IMG/VR virus record: IMGVR_UViG_3300031857_001310
Coordinates: 1 to 24,647 of that record
Source of the DNA: a virus
DNA: 24,647 nucleotides
Direction: 5' to 3' (one strand)
Shown here: positions 1 through 9,294 of the stretch, in pieces
Layout of the letters: every line of letters begins with the position of its first letter
Numbering within the stretch: the stretch's first letter is position 1
Position numbers and translations under genes: made by a program
Notes under the pieces: model-generated
Told to the model about the DNA's origin: nothing
The model's database searches: none
The model's input: only the letters and a program-made list of their open reading frames with translations

Positions 1-93
1 AAAGATCAAGCTATTGAATTTTGTAAGAAAGCTTTAGAATTTGCCCCAACAGACAATCGTCTTTTGAGTAATCTGGAGTTAATGAATGAGTGA
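1..93 (+). CDS. C-terminal end of a TPR-like protein (partial)
   Basis: The first reading frame is open from the window edge to a TGA at 91-93 and encodes the last 30 residues of a protein. They have the spacing of a tetratricopeptide repeat helix pair: a short alternating Ala/Ile/Phe helix, then the typical P-x-D turn (FAPTDNR) and the start of another helix. The stop overlaps the start of the next gene (ATGAGTGA), so the two are probably translationally coupled. Only a fragment is visible, so TPR is a motif-level call and the role of the whole protein is unknown. Confidence 0.55.
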   Translation, partial: KDQAIEFCKKALEFAPTDNRLLSNLELMNE

Positions 94-1702
94 CTATCAA
101 AGACTAAGAACGCCGTTCACTAACATGAGTTTTACTCCAGATGTGCCCAGCAATGCTTTGGGTCCAAATGAATACAACTCAGGGTTGAATGTCGAGGCTG
201 ATGTCCGTGGGGTAAAGAAGATCTACGGCGAACAAGAGATTCTGTCTGCCATTCCTGGCAACCCTATCTTTATGGATGGTGGTTTTCGCAGTGAAACAAG
301 CTTTGTCTATGTTGTCGCTACTGTAGAGGGTAAGTGGTACATGCTGACCGCTGGTGGTATCACCAATATCACTCCCGGCGTTGGAGCCAACCCTAACGTG
401 GCATTAAGTGGTTATAACAATGACTTAAACATCACTACTTCTTGGGTGGGCAGTGTGTTTTTTGTTAACGACACTTTGCGGCCTCCAATGTATTTTCTGC
501 CAACAGCGACAGAAATCTACATTTACGACAGCCCTCCCGACAACTATGTCTGGAACTATGACATTGGTGTATCTGCAACCAGGGCAGGCTTTGTGCGTAA
601 CTTCTGTTCCCCTAACGTGGGCAACATCCTGATTGCAGGCAATATCACCAAAGACTTTACGGCTGGATCTACTGTTAACTATCCCACCACTGTTCGCTGG
701 TCACAGGCATTTGCAAATACTGGTGTTCCAGCATCTTGGGAACCAACTTTAAATAACGTAGCCAACGAACAAGAGATTCCCGTGCGTGGACCAATCATTG
801 ACGGGTTCTTTTTTGGCGGTAACTTCTACGTTTGTTCCTACTGGGACACTGTTGTTTTTTCTCCAATTGCCTATCAAAACAGCACTGCCCCTATTTTTGG
901 CATCCGTCTGTATAACCAAGGTCGTGGGTTGATCAACAACAACTGTTGGACCAATACCGATACCAACGTCTATGGGGTGGACAGCAGGGATATTTGGGTG
1001 TTTAACGGGTCTGATTTTTCTCCATTGGGTAACCAAAAGGTTCGGGATTACTTCTACTCAAACCTTAGTCCTACATATGCTGAGCGTCTTTTCATGGTCA
1101 ACAACACTCAAAAGAACCAGATTGAGATCTACTATCCTGATCTGACCTCGACTGGGTGGTGCAATCGTATGCTTTCATACCGATATGACTTGCAGGTTTG
1201 GAATGCTCCCAAGCAGATCAATGGTGCCTGCAATGCTTGTGAAGCGCCAATCTTTACTTCTGGGGCTTTTAAGCTGACCTCTAGGTGCGTTACATACGCC
1301 CGTGGAGGGGTGGCAAGCCAAAAGTTGATACAGACAGGCCAAGGCAACTCTTTCATCAACTCAGCGCCCATTCCTACGCTGTTTGAGCGCACCAACATGA
1401 CTTTGTCTACCGACACTGGTCCTGTTCCGTACAGTTCTAGGGTCTATGTCCACAGACTGTTGCCTGAGATTGCAGGTACTGGGACGGTCAATATCACTGT
1501 TGGCGGGGCTAACTCCACTGCTCAAACCCCTGTTTATGGGGCTACTGGGGTTACAAACATTTCTACGGATACTCCCTGGGTGACAACTCAGCAAAACAAT
1601 GTGCGGACTGTTTCTATAAAAGTAGAATCAAACGATGCTACAAACGCCTGGAATCTGACCGCCATGAACTTCCAAGCGACTGTCACTGAGGATGCTTTCT
1701 AA
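86..1702 (+). CDS. Large virion structural protein (tail/head-completion type)
   Basis: A 538-residue protein with no signal peptide or membrane segment. It is rich in Gly, Asn, Thr and aromatic residues, with short beta-strand-like stretches throughout, as in the beta-rich neck and tail-tube proteins of podoviruses. Conserved-looking blocks include NEYNSGLN near residue 30, VRWSQ near 205, EIPVRGP near 230 and GWCNRMLSYRYD near 355. From memory, proteins of this type are common in uncultured freshwater phages and sit between head/tail-joining genes and the fibre. The start overlaps the upstream stop, and its own stop overlaps the fibre start (TAATG). A P22 gp10-like or T7 gp12-like role is an inference from position and length; I cannot show homology by eye. 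Confidence 0.6.
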   Translation: MSDYQRLRTPFTNMSFTPDVPSNALGPNEYNSGLNVEADVRGVKKIYGEQEILSAIPGNPIFMDGGFRSETSFVYVVATVEGKWYMLTAGGITNITPGVGANPNVALSGYNNDLNITTSWVGSVFFVNDTLRPPMYFLPTATEIYIYDSPPDNYVWNYDIGVSATRAGFVRNFCSPNVGNILIAGNITKDFTAGSTVNYPTTVRWSQAFANTGVPASWEPTLNNVANEQEIPVRGPIIDGFFFGGNFYVCSYWDTVVFSPIAYQNSTAPIFGIRLYNQGRGLINNNCWTNTDTNVYGVDSRDIWVFNGSDFSPLGNQKVRDYFYSNLSPTYAERLFMVNNTQKNQIEIYYPDLTSTGWCNRMLSYRYDLQVWNAPKQINGACNACEAPIFTSGAFKLTSRCVTYARGGVASQKLIQTGQGNSFINSAPIPTLFERTNMTLSTDTGPVPYSSRVYVHRLLPEIAGTGTVNITVGGANSTAQTPVYGATGVTNISTDTPWVTTQQNNVRTVSIKVESNDATNAWNLTAMNFQATVTEDAF

Positions 1703-4233
1703 TGCCCTTTTTGCTTGACGGTAACCCAACAACATCAGAAATCTCTGATGCGCTTAACTATGTGTTGAGTAACTTCAACACAAGTTATACCGCTGACCCT
1801 AATACAGGTCAAATAACGGGGCCTACAGGTGACGTACAGGGATATTTATACCAATACATGGCTATCAAATATGCCGATAGCTTTGATGGTTCTGTTAACT
1901 TTAGCAATTCGCCTACAAACAGGCAGTACTTTGGCATTCGCAATAATGCTGATGCGGCTGAATCCAGTAATCCAGTGGATTACATTTGGACAAAAGCAAC
2001 AGGTGGTTTTGGGGTTACCAAATTTCTTTGGTTCATATGTACTGGTGGTCGGCAGATTCAATTTGCAGTTGCCACTGCGGCTCCAGATGCTGGTTGGCTA
2101 GTAGACCCAGGGGCATCCATCGACCTTGATGTGGTGACATCTGGGAATATCCCGGTGATTGCGGAAACATTCTTTTCGTACTTTACGCCAGCCACAATGC
2201 AAGTGCCAAGGTCTGGTAACCCTCTTTCTCCAGTGTTTACCAACGTCAACCCAGTCATGTTTTCTACTGATGGCGGCGTTGTTATTGCATTTACTGACGC
2301 ACAAACAGACAGTAATGTGGGGTTTGTCAATAACTCTTGGCGTATTGGTAACTCATCTACTACTGGTAATGCAGATATCTCCTACACCAATGTAACCATT
2401 GGCAATCCAACTGATGGTGGGGATTATGCTTTGTGGCCTGTACCGACAGCAATGTCTGCCAGCCCTGCATATATCAACGTCCCAGTTAGATATAAAAACA
2501 GTTTGGGTGTTGTTACTCAAGCATCTGTAGCTAGGCTTCAGCTTGTATTTGCAGATCCTGGCGCTGATGGTCTTGCTGGATCATCAATTGATATATCTGG
2601 ATATACCAGCTTTGCTCAAAATCCTGGTGGGGCATTTACTCCAACTACAGCTACTTTGTCAGCCATATTGGTAAATGTGACCTCTCCAACATATGCTTGG
2701 GTAATATCTGGAGCCACTCCTACCTCTGCATCCACAGCATCTGTAGTGGTTACGCCAACATCGTCATCTCTTGGGGTAACAGTAACGCTGACCGTTAATG
2801 GATCTAACTTGTTAAGTCCGATTAGCAAAACAGTTACTTTGCCCGTTGTTTACGATGGTGTCCCAGGTGTTGCCGGGGCTAACGGAGTAATGTCGGCATT
2901 TCCGTCTATCTATCTGTGGACAGGTTCTTCAGTGCCTCCCACAAGGCCCTCAACGACCTCTACATACACTTGGAGTACTGGTGCCTATACAGCGCCTACT
3001 TTGTGGTCTACACAGCCTCCTACCAATACTACGGCTGGCAACTATCTTTGGGAGATCACAATCCCCTTGAATGTGACCGCCACAACCACTACGTCCACCC
3101 TTGATTGGACCGATGTCACCTACGCCATCCGTGCTATTGCTTATAACGGGGCCAATGGTGTTAACGGGACCAATGGGACTAACGGGGCTAATGGTGCGCC
3201 TGGAGCGGCTACTTTTGTTATTACAAGGTCAGCAAATGATTCAAGTGCGCCAACAAATGCTGAAGTCAGTGCTTTGTTGGGCAGGAATCCTATTGCTGGC
3301 GACATTTGTACTGTTAGCTATAACGCTGGTAATAATGCTGTTGTTTATCGCTTTGTAACTACTTGGACATTATTCCAAACCTATATTACTGGTAGTTTGA
3401 TTGTTCAAAATACCATTACATCAGACAAGTTAAGCGTTAGTCAGTTGTCGGCTATATCAGCTAACTTAGGCACTGTTACTGCTGGTGACCTTTCTATTGG
3501 TACTAATCCTGCATTATCTGGCATTACCATGACTGGTACTGGAAGTCATTTGTATTCCAATGGTAATTTTGCATTTGGTAATTCATCTACCAACATGGTG
3601 TTTAATGGAAGCAATGTATTTTTAAATGGTTTTGTTGATGCATCAACATCAACTTTTAGTGGTTATTATAATTTGTTAGATAATTATGTATATCCTACTC
3701 ATACATTTAATATAGTTAAAACATCCCAAGTAATATATGGAGTAAATTTTGGAATACAATTTTCTACAACTAATGTTGCGGTGCAATCTGCTAGAGTAAC
3801 AATTGTTTTTAATATTTACCCAATATTAAATGCGACTAGCATGGTACCTGGATTTTATTACTATATAACAACAATAGGCACAACAAATTTTGTTTCTTTA
3901 GGTGCCCCAAGTAATACAGTTGGAATTGGTTTTACCAAAAATTCTGTAACTCCTACTGGATCGGGTACAGTTGCTCAAGACAACGCTGGATTAGACCAAT
4001 TTTTTACTGGCAATAGTTATGGAGTAAATTTGCAAGGCGCAAATAGAAGTTTTGCGTTTTATTCAAGTTATACAGGCGTATTAAATTTGCCAACAAATGC
4101 CAATGGGTATGTATTAACTTTAACAAACACAAGCACTCAATATTGGAACGCCAGTGGCACACAAATATTCCCAATACAAAATGACGTACAAGCCTTTTAT
4201 GTAAAAGGCTGGAACTACACGCCAAAGATTTAA
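1702..4233 (+). CDS. Tail fibre / host-recognition protein with collagen-like segment
   Basis: An 843-residue mosaic protein. Residues of about 290-385 look like an Ig-like domain (Ala/Thr/Val/Ser-rich, ending in TLPVVYDG). Gly-x-x triplets occur near 388-397 and form a collagen-like run near 484-503 (NGTNGTNGANGAPG). Around 571 begins a stretch (ITSDKLSVSQLSAISANLGT) like the C-terminal part of lambda gpJ-type host-specificity proteins. Residues 719-760 hold a Thr/Gly motif (ITTIGTTNF...TVGIGFT) that recurs in freshwater phage fibres. The last roughly 230 codons (from about 3540) are clearly more AT-rich than the rest, which suggests an exchanged receptor-binding tip. ATG 1702 overlaps the preceding TAA. 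It probably forms a trimeric fibre; the receptor cannot be inferred. Confidence 0.75.
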   Translation: MPFLLDGNPTTSEISDALNYVLSNFNTSYTADPNTGQITGPTGDVQGYLYQYMAIKYADSFDGSVNFSNSPTNRQYFGIRNNADAAESSNPVDYIWTKATGGFGVTKFLWFICTGGRQIQFAVATAAPDAGWLVDPGASIDLDVVTSGNIPVIAETFFSYFTPATMQVPRSGNPLSPVFTNVNPVMFSTDGGVVIAFTDAQTDSNVGFVNNSWRIGNSSTTGNADISYTNVTIGNPTDGGDYALWPVPTAMSASPAYINVPVRYKNSLGVVTQASVARLQLVFADPGADGLAGSSIDISGYTSFAQNPGGAFTPTTATLSAILVNVTSPTYAWVISGATPTSASTASVVVTPTSSSLGVTVTLTVNGSNLLSPISKTVTLPVVYDGVPGVAGANGVMSAFPSIYLWTGSSVPPTRPSTTSTYTWSTGAYTAPTLWSTQPPTNTTAGNYLWEITIPLNVTATTTTSTLDWTDVTYAIRAIAYNGANGVNGTNGTNGANGAPGAATFVITRSANDSSAPTNAEVSALLGRNPIAGDICTVSYNAGNNAVVYRFVTTWTLFQTYITGSLIVQNTITSDKLSVSQLSAISANLGTVTAGDLSIGTNPALSGITMTGTGSHLYSNGNFAFGNSSTNMVFNGSNVFLNGFVDASTSTFSGYYNLLDNYVYPTHTFNIVKTSQVIYGVNFGIQFSTTNVAVQSARVTIVFNIYPILNATSMVPGFYYYITTIGTTNFVSLGAPSNTVGIGFTKNSVTPTGSGTVAQDNAGLDQFFTGNSYGVNLQGANRSFAFYSSYTGVLNLPTNANGYVLTLTNTSTQYWNASGTQIFPIQNDVQAFYVKGWNYTPKI

Positions 4234-4245
4234 CAAGGAAACATT

Positions 4246-4614
4246 ATGGGTGGATTTTCATCACAAGTACAGCAACCACAGGCAAGCCAGCCTACATCTG
4301 GCAAGGGTGGTCCTATACAAAGTATCCTTCCAAAGCCTAATCAGGATGTCGCACAACCTATGCCTGTAGCACAACCTGCTGTCATGCCTGAAGTTGGCGG
4401 GGGTAAGGGCCAAAGTAATTATGAGCAACCTGCCCAATATTCACCCCCTGACGGCACTATGGGCGGTAAAGGCACATCTACCAATTCAGCCACTTCTGGA
4501 CAACCCAGGATGGGCCAGCCAAATAACTATGCAAACACTATTCCCCAGTGGGATAATGCATCACAGCAATTGACACAACCCGCTAAACGTAGCGGCAAAG
4601 GGAAAGGCGGCTAA
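4246..4614 (+). CDS. Gln/Pro/Gly-rich hypothetical virion-associated protein
   Basis: A 122-residue low-complexity protein built from Gln, Pro, Gly, Ser and Ala with recurring G-K-G triplets (SGKGG, GGKG, GGKGT) and a basic end (KRSGKGKGG). There is no membrane segment or cysteine. It begins MGGFSSQ, and the next gene begins MGGGKSS. A ribosome site AAGGAA lies 8 bases before ATG 4246. It sits between the fibre and the probable ejection-protein genes in the same strand and transcription unit, so it is most likely a minor virion or assembly protein. No domain is recognised; it is probably disordered. Confidence 0.6.
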   Translation: MGGFSSQVQQPQASQPTSGKGGPIQSILPKPNQDVAQPMPVAQPAVMPEVGGGKGQSNYEQPAQYSPPDGTMGGKGTSTNSATSGQPRMGQPNNYANTIPQWDNASQQLTQPAKRSGKGKGG

Positions 4615-4616
4615 TC

Positions 4617-5348
4617 ATGGGTGGCGGCAAATCATCAGGTTCTAGTAACCAAGTTACAACACCAACTCTTACCCCAGAGCAAAATGAACTTTTAAAAGCT
4701 CAAACAGGTTTTCTTACAAAAACAGCATTCCCAGCTTATCAACAAACTATTAGCGGGGCTCAAACCGCTTTCAATCAGACTTCTCCTGCCGCTACTACTG
4801 CCGCTCAAACGGCAATGGATGTTGCTGGTCGATCAGGTGCTTTGCAAGAACGTACTGGTGCTGGTGCCCTTACAAGCGGCATTAGAGGCCTTCAATCCTT
4901 GTTTGACCCCCAGTATGAGCAACAACAAGTTAACTCTGCGTTGTTGTCTGGCATTGAATCTGGGCGTGAACTGGTAAACCAACAAGTTGCTGGGTACGGT
5001 GGTGCTGGCGGTTTAGGTTCTATGAGAAGCGCTTTAGCCAACAAGAACCTTGCTAGTTTGCAAGAGCAACGCCAAGGTAATGTTGCCGCTACTACCCGTG
5101 CTGGTGTGCAGGCAAACAAAGCCGCCGCCGCTAAAGAATTGGCTAGTTTTGGTGGTCAGAACCTTACTGGCGCACAACAGTCTGCCGCATCAAGGATTGG
5201 GTTTGCTGGAACACCTCAAGATGTGTATTCCAAATATGCATCCGTGATCTTTGGTACACCTCAACAATCTACGACACCTAACTTTGCTGGCACACAGGGT
5301 GGTACTCAAGCTGGCGGTGGGTCTAGCAAAGGCTTTAAGATCGGTTAA
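4617..5348 (+). CDS. Probable internal virion / DNA-ejection protein
   Basis: 243 residues, rich in Ala, Gly, Gln and Ser and mostly predicted helical between two Gly-rich ends. It opens MGGGKSSGSSNQ, has long Ala/Gln/Thr helices around residues 25-175, a small Gly cluster (GYGGAGGLG) near 125-133, and ends with a Gly/Thr/Gln tail. This profile matches the small ejection proteins of T7-like and P22-like phages (T7 gp14, P22 gp7), which are ejected with the DNA and contribute to the trans-envelope channel. The assignment rests on composition and on position directly before a transglycosylase-bearing protein. A GGCGG stretch precedes ATG 4617. Confidence 0.5.
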   Translation: MGGGKSSGSSNQVTTPTLTPEQNELLKAQTGFLTKTAFPAYQQTISGAQTAFNQTSPAATTAAQTAMDVAGRSGALQERTGAGALTSGIRGLQSLFDPQYEQQQVNSALLSGIESGRELVNQQVAGYGGAGGLGSMRSALANKNLASLQEQRQGNVAATTRAGVQANKAAAAKELASFGGQNLTGAQQSAASRIGFAGTPQDVYSKYASVIFGTPQQSTTPNFAGTQGGTQAGGGSSKGFKIG

Positions 5349-5357
5349 GGAGCAGAT

Positions 5358-5837
5358 ATGGCTGACAAATACATGCCAGGATTGCAGTTCCAAGATTGGA
5401 ACAGTATGTCTACTGGCGGCGGTGGTGGTCTGGGCAGTCTTGCCGCTTTGTTTTTGGCTGACCAAATGGGTCTTGTTGATTTAAGTAACAAGTCTCAACA
5501 AGCAGACATTCAAAGTCATGGCATTTTGGGTGGGTTGCTTAAAAACAAAATGATGGGACAGCCCCCGGCAGGATCTGCGCCTGCGCCTACATCAAAGCCT
5601 GTTGGTCCTGTTTCATTAATGGGCAATGACCAACTACAACAAGCAATGAGCATGGATCAGGCTCCTGCTGGACCTGTAGCACCGACTGCGCCTCAAGCGC
5701 CTATGGCTGGTATGCCAAGCATTAATAACTTTGCTTCTTATGCGCCAGATGCTTCTCAATATGGTTCTTATGATCCAGAAGATATAGAGTCATCTCTTTC
5801 AAATTTTGCAAAACTGCTTACATTAGGAGCGGCTTAA
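5358..5837 (+). CDS. Hypothetical late protein, Ala/Pro/Met-rich
   Basis: 159 residues preceded by a strong site (AAGGAG, 6 bases before ATG 5358). Residues 19-40 contain a Gly stretch and a short hydrophobic helix (LGSLAALFLADQMGLVDL); the middle (about 60-115) is Ala/Pro/Met-rich linker; the end is Asp/Glu/Ser-rich. No enzymatic motif is seen. Its TAA is directly followed by the next ATG (TAAATG), so the two genes are tightly linked. Position within the block of low-complexity virion proteins suggests an internal virion or scaffold-type role, but nothing in the sequence proves it. Confidence 0.55.
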   Translation: MADKYMPGLQFQDWNSMSTGGGGGLGSLAALFLADQMGLVDLSNKSQQADIQSHGILGGLLKNKMMGQPPAGSAPAPTSKPVGPVSLMGNDQLQQAMSMDQAPAGPVAPTAPQAPMAGMPSINNFASYAPDASQYGSYDPEDIESSLSNFAKLLTLGAA

Positions 5838-7592
5838 ATGGCTTTTAATGAACAACAAGTTAGAAATGACCCTGTCAATGTAGGGATTGCTGGCCTAGAA
5901 AGCGGCGGGGATTACTCTGCCAAGAACCCAGAAAGCACTGCCACAGGCAAATATCAATTTATTGAGCCTACGTTTCTAGGTGTTCAAAAGAACAACCCTG
6001 ATCTGCCTAAAGTTAACTTTGAGCAGTTTAAAAAAGATCCTGCTGTACAAGAGCAATACCAAGCGGCGTTGCGTCAAGAAAACCAGTCAGCACTTAAAAA
6101 ACGTGGTCTTGATGTAAGCCCATCCAATGAGTACATATTTCATTGGGCAGGCGCACCCAAAGGTACCGCTCTTTTAAAAGCTCCTGATGATTCGACATTA
6201 GGTGATTTTTTTAGCGCCAATGTTTTAAAGAAAAATCGTCTTACTGCTGATATGTCTGTTGGAGAATTTAAGCAGTCTATTAGCGACAAGATGGTCAAGG
6301 CTATGGGTACTACAGCAACCGCTGGTGGATCCAACTCTGTAAAAGCTGAACAAGCACGGTTGGCTGAGTTGGCTGTTAAGGCACGGGCTGAAGGTAACTC
6401 TAGCGCATCTCCATCCAGTGCATTTCCTGTTACACCTCAAGTGGCTAAAGAAGTCTCTGGTGATGGTTCTTCTGGCAGTGGGATTAGAGCCGCACCACTA
6501 CCTTTGACTCTTGAGCAAAACACTCAACTCAAAGAACTAGACAAAATCAGCGCAAAAGTTGCTACGCTTGATCAAGGTACGCCTGAGTACAACATGGCTG
6601 TTGCTGACGGCCTAAAGAAAAACTACGGCCCCAACTGGGGAATGGCTCTTGCGTCTGCACTTTTTGGTGATAAGCAAGGTGCCTTGATGTGGGTGACTGG
6701 TGGTAAAAACTCTGCCCCTCAAATTGCTGAAGCTATTGTTGACGGCACAAATCGTCAAGTGTGGATTAACAAAAACGAACGTGGGGACACTTGGTTTACA
6801 GACCCAAGAACGGGCGCACGTTTGCCTGACAGCATTGCAATAACTGCAACAACGCCTGAAGGTGCAATTGGTACTGCACAAGCACGGGCTGGTGCGCTTG
6901 TTTCCCCACAGGGTATTTCTAAAAAGTTCAGTGGTCCAGAAGCCGCCGCACATGCAAATACTGGTGCTGTTGTTCAAGAAAGAGCCCAACAACTTGGTAG
7001 AGAAAACTCATTGATTTCTGACATCAGTTCACAAACCAAAAAGTTTTCTAATGCTTTGAGTAATGCTTTAAGAAGCCCTAATGCTGAAGCTTTTACTAGA
7101 GCAATCACTTCTATTAAAGGCGGCTTGGTTGACGAAGCCAAGTTAAAAGAAGCGGCAACATTGGCTGGTATTGACCCTGCTGATCGTGGAGAGTTTCAAC
7201 AGTTTCTCAGAAACATTGCAACCATCAACAAGAACGACATTGGCCTTGAAGGCAAACATGGCCCTGGCGCAGGTGCACATGGCGTGTTGGACATTGAAGG
7301 TGGTGCACAGGGCATACAGCAATACCTTGCTAAACGAAGTGGTAGTTATGCCGCACAAGATGCCTGGAATAACTATTATGAGCAATACAAAGGCGAAAAA
7401 CCTGTGCAACAGATTGCCAATGAATTTATGCAATCTGATACTTATGCTGGCATCAAAAACTATGAAAAATTATTAGCCGCCAAGATGGCAGGCAAAAAAC
7501 CAAACATTCCAGATGGCGCACCTATTGTTAATTACAAAGGTGGAAAGCTAGTGCCTGGGGTGTACGACAGTAAAACTGGAAAGGCAAAATAA
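5838..7592 (+). CDS. Internal virion protein with lytic transglycosylase domain
   Basis: 584 residues. The N-terminal 110 or so look like a soluble-lytic-transglycosylase (SLT, lysozyme-like) domain: catalytic Glu21 in GLESGGDY, followed by GKYQF at 37-41, which matches the family E-S-x-G ... G-x-[YF]-Q-F pattern, then an aromatic helix with FHWAG near 100-104. The remaining roughly 450 residues are Ala/Lys/Gln-rich and helical, typical of ejected virion proteins. Such proteins (T7 gp16-like in concept) cut peptidoglycan locally during DNA entry. The start has AGGAG 8 bases upstream and follows the previous stop without a gap. The enzyme class is well supported by motif; the ejection role is inferred from the neighbours. 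Confidence 0.75.
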   Translation: MAFNEQQVRNDPVNVGIAGLESGGDYSAKNPESTATGKYQFIEPTFLGVQKNNPDLPKVNFEQFKKDPAVQEQYQAALRQENQSALKKRGLDVSPSNEYIFHWAGAPKGTALLKAPDDSTLGDFFSANVLKKNRLTADMSVGEFKQSISDKMVKAMGTTATAGGSNSVKAEQARLAELAVKARAEGNSSASPSSAFPVTPQVAKEVSGDGSSGSGIRAAPLPLTLEQNTQLKELDKISAKVATLDQGTPEYNMAVADGLKKNYGPNWGMALASALFGDKQGALMWVTGGKNSAPQIAEAIVDGTNRQVWINKNERGDTWFTDPRTGARLPDSIAITATTPEGAIGTAQARAGALVSPQGISKKFSGPEAAAHANTGAVVQERAQQLGRENSLISDISSQTKKFSNALSNALRSPNAEAFTRAITSIKGGLVDEAKLKEAATLAGIDPADRGEFQQFLRNIATINKNDIGLEGKHGPGAGAHGVLDIEGGAQGIQQYLAKRSGSYAAQDAWNNYYEQYKGEKPVQQIANEFMQSDTYAGIKNYEKLLAAKMAGKKPNIPDGAPIVNYKGGKLVPGVYDSKTGKAK

Positions 7593-7593
7593 C

Positions 7594-9066
7594 ATGTCGC
7601 TTGATCTTGATGATTTTGATGCGCCAGTAGTAGAAGTACAAGTTGCCAAACCTGATGGTCCTGTTGCGCCCTCTGCCGCCGCTTCTACTTCTGCCGCACC
7701 TGCTGTAGCAGTTGCACCGCCGTCACCTTCCAGTACATTTTCTCAAGCAGTTGCTATTGCCAAAACAGAATCTAAAAAAGCAGTATCTCAATTTGGGAAA
7801 GAATATGGCGCTGACATAAAGGGTGCTTTAAACCCAATTTACTATAACGAACAAGGTCCACAAGATTACACAAACATTGATTGGGCACTGACTCTTCCAC
7901 ATGCCGCTGTTGAAGCTGGTGTTGGATATGGTTTAGCCAAGCGTGGTGCCAGAATGATGTCTGGGCAATCAAGCGCTGAAAAAGAAGCATCTAGGCAATA
8001 TGCTGAACAAAACAAATTGGCTAGAGAAAAGTTTGAGTATCAGAAATTACAAGATGCTAGACAGTTAAAGCTTGCTCAAGCCGCTCAAACAGCACAGCAA
8101 GCACCTGTGCCTGTCAAGCCTACACCTATCCTAAAGATGGGGCCTATGAGCCTTGCAACTGCTGTTGGTGGCGCTCCTGGTGGCGCTCCTGGCGCACCAT
8201 TCACCGCTCCTCCTCCCGCTCAGTCTGCACCTCCAGTGGGTCAGGCTCCTGCGGCTGTAGCGCCCACTGCGGCACCAGATCTGCCCCCAACTTTGGCACC
8301 CACAGAACCTACCAGTCCTTTTTCACCCCCGGCACGTGTTGCTGATGTGCCAGCAACAACTGTTGATGTTGCAAGAGAGATTGGACCTGCTGTTGACACG
8401 CCTGACAAAGTAGCGGCTATTGGTCAACAAACAACTACTCCTGTTGCAGAGGAATTTAATCGGTACATGAATATTGGAGCAACCCCTGCCGCAGGTGTGG
8501 CACCTACTGAAGAGCCGCCCAAGCCTGCCGCCGAAACCAAAAAGACTGGTGGTAGACCAACCAAGCAAGCTGTTGCGGCTGAGATGAAAGGTAAGGTATT
8601 TAAAGAAGGTTTTGGTGGTGCTGACAACTACCTTGAAAAACAAATGGGTCCTGACATCCGTAGGTTTATGAAGGATGAATTTAACCAGGGCAAACCTTAT
8701 GGTGGTGGTCAAGCCGCTATGGACAAAGCTTATGCTGACATCAAAAAGTATGACACATGGCTAAAAGAAAACATCCCTGTTCAGACCTTGAATCGGGAAG
8801 AGCGCAAGGCTATGGGTGTTCCACCGCCTAAAGACTATCCTGTGCTTGGCAAAGCAATGAAGGTTGGCGGTGCCGCTGGCCTTCTTATGACTGCTGGTCA
8901 AGCCGCCAATGCTAGAGAGGCTATGGGTAATGTTGCAGAGGCGTTATTGCCCCTAGGTATGACCCCATCTGAGCTTGCCCCAGGTACACTGACTAAGAAG
9001 CAATTGGATGCCTACAAAGAGGCTCAAAAGCTTGGCAGTCCTTATCGCTCAGTACCACCGAGGTAA
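7594..9066 (+). CDS. Ala/Pro-rich probable internal virion protein
   Basis: 490 residues. An acidic start (MSLDLDDFDAP) leads into an Ala/Pro/Val linker (20-50), a helical segment with a charged coil near 120-160 (KEASRQYAEQNKLAREKFEY), a long Pro/Ala/Thr-rich linker at about 165-310 with a small GGAPGGAPGAP repeat, and a more ordered C-terminal third (330-490) with GGRPTKQAVAAEM and a hydrophobic Gly/Ala patch (KVGGAAGLLMTAGQAANA) near 425. There is no catalytic motif. Linker-rich architecture and position immediately after the transglycosylase gene suggest another ejection or core protein. ATG 7594 follows the upstream TAA by one base, with GGAAAGG as ribosome site. Confidence 0.5.
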   Translation: MSLDLDDFDAPVVEVQVAKPDGPVAPSAAASTSAAPAVAVAPPSPSSTFSQAVAIAKTESKKAVSQFGKEYGADIKGALNPIYYNEQGPQDYTNIDWALTLPHAAVEAGVGYGLAKRGARMMSGQSSAEKEASRQYAEQNKLAREKFEYQKLQDARQLKLAQAAQTAQQAPVPVKPTPILKMGPMSLATAVGGAPGGAPGAPFTAPPPAQSAPPVGQAPAAVAPTAAPDLPPTLAPTEPTSPFSPPARVADVPATTVDVAREIGPAVDTPDKVAAIGQQTTTPVAEEFNRYMNIGATPAAGVAPTEEPPKPAAETKKTGGRPTKQAVAAEMKGKVFKEGFGGADNYLEKQMGPDIRRFMKDEFNQGKPYGGGQAAMDKAYADIKKYDTWLKENIPVQTLNREERKAMGVPPPKDYPVLGKAMKVGGAAGLLMTAGQAANAREAMGNVAEALLPLGMTPSELAPGTLTKKQLDAYKEAQKLGSPYRSVPPR

Positions 9067-9068
9067 TC

Positions 9069-9293
9069 ATGGAAGTCCAACAACTATTCAATGCTATCGT
9101 CAGCGTGGCTGGGTTCCTTGCTGTCTATGTGATCAACACATTGACTAGACAGATTACCAAGCTTGAAGACAAGATTAATGACATGCCTCACGCATATGTC
9201 ACAAAGGATGACTATCGTACTGACATAGCAGAGATCAAAGACATTCTCAAACAGATTTTCAACAAGCTAGACAACAAACAAGACAAGTCCTGA
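9069..9293 (+). CDS. Small membrane protein with C-terminal coiled coil
   Basis: 74 residues: one N-terminal membrane helix (about residues 6-26, FNAIVSVAGFLAVYVINTLT) and a charged amphipathic tail (ITKLEDKIND ... IKDILKQIFNKLDNKQDK) with heptad-like spacing. The layout resembles phage XhlA/hemolysin-type accessory lysis proteins and small i-spanin-like proteins, and it sits two bases after the late structural genes and just before the lysis genes. GAGGT lies 5 bases before ATG 9069. A lysis-related role is likely but unproven; there is no second membrane segment as in a canonical holin. Confidence 0.6.
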   Translation: MEVQQLFNAIVSVAGFLAVYVINTLTRQITKLEDKINDMPHAYVTKDDYRTDIAEIKDILKQIFNKLDNKQDKS

Positions 9294-9294
9294 T

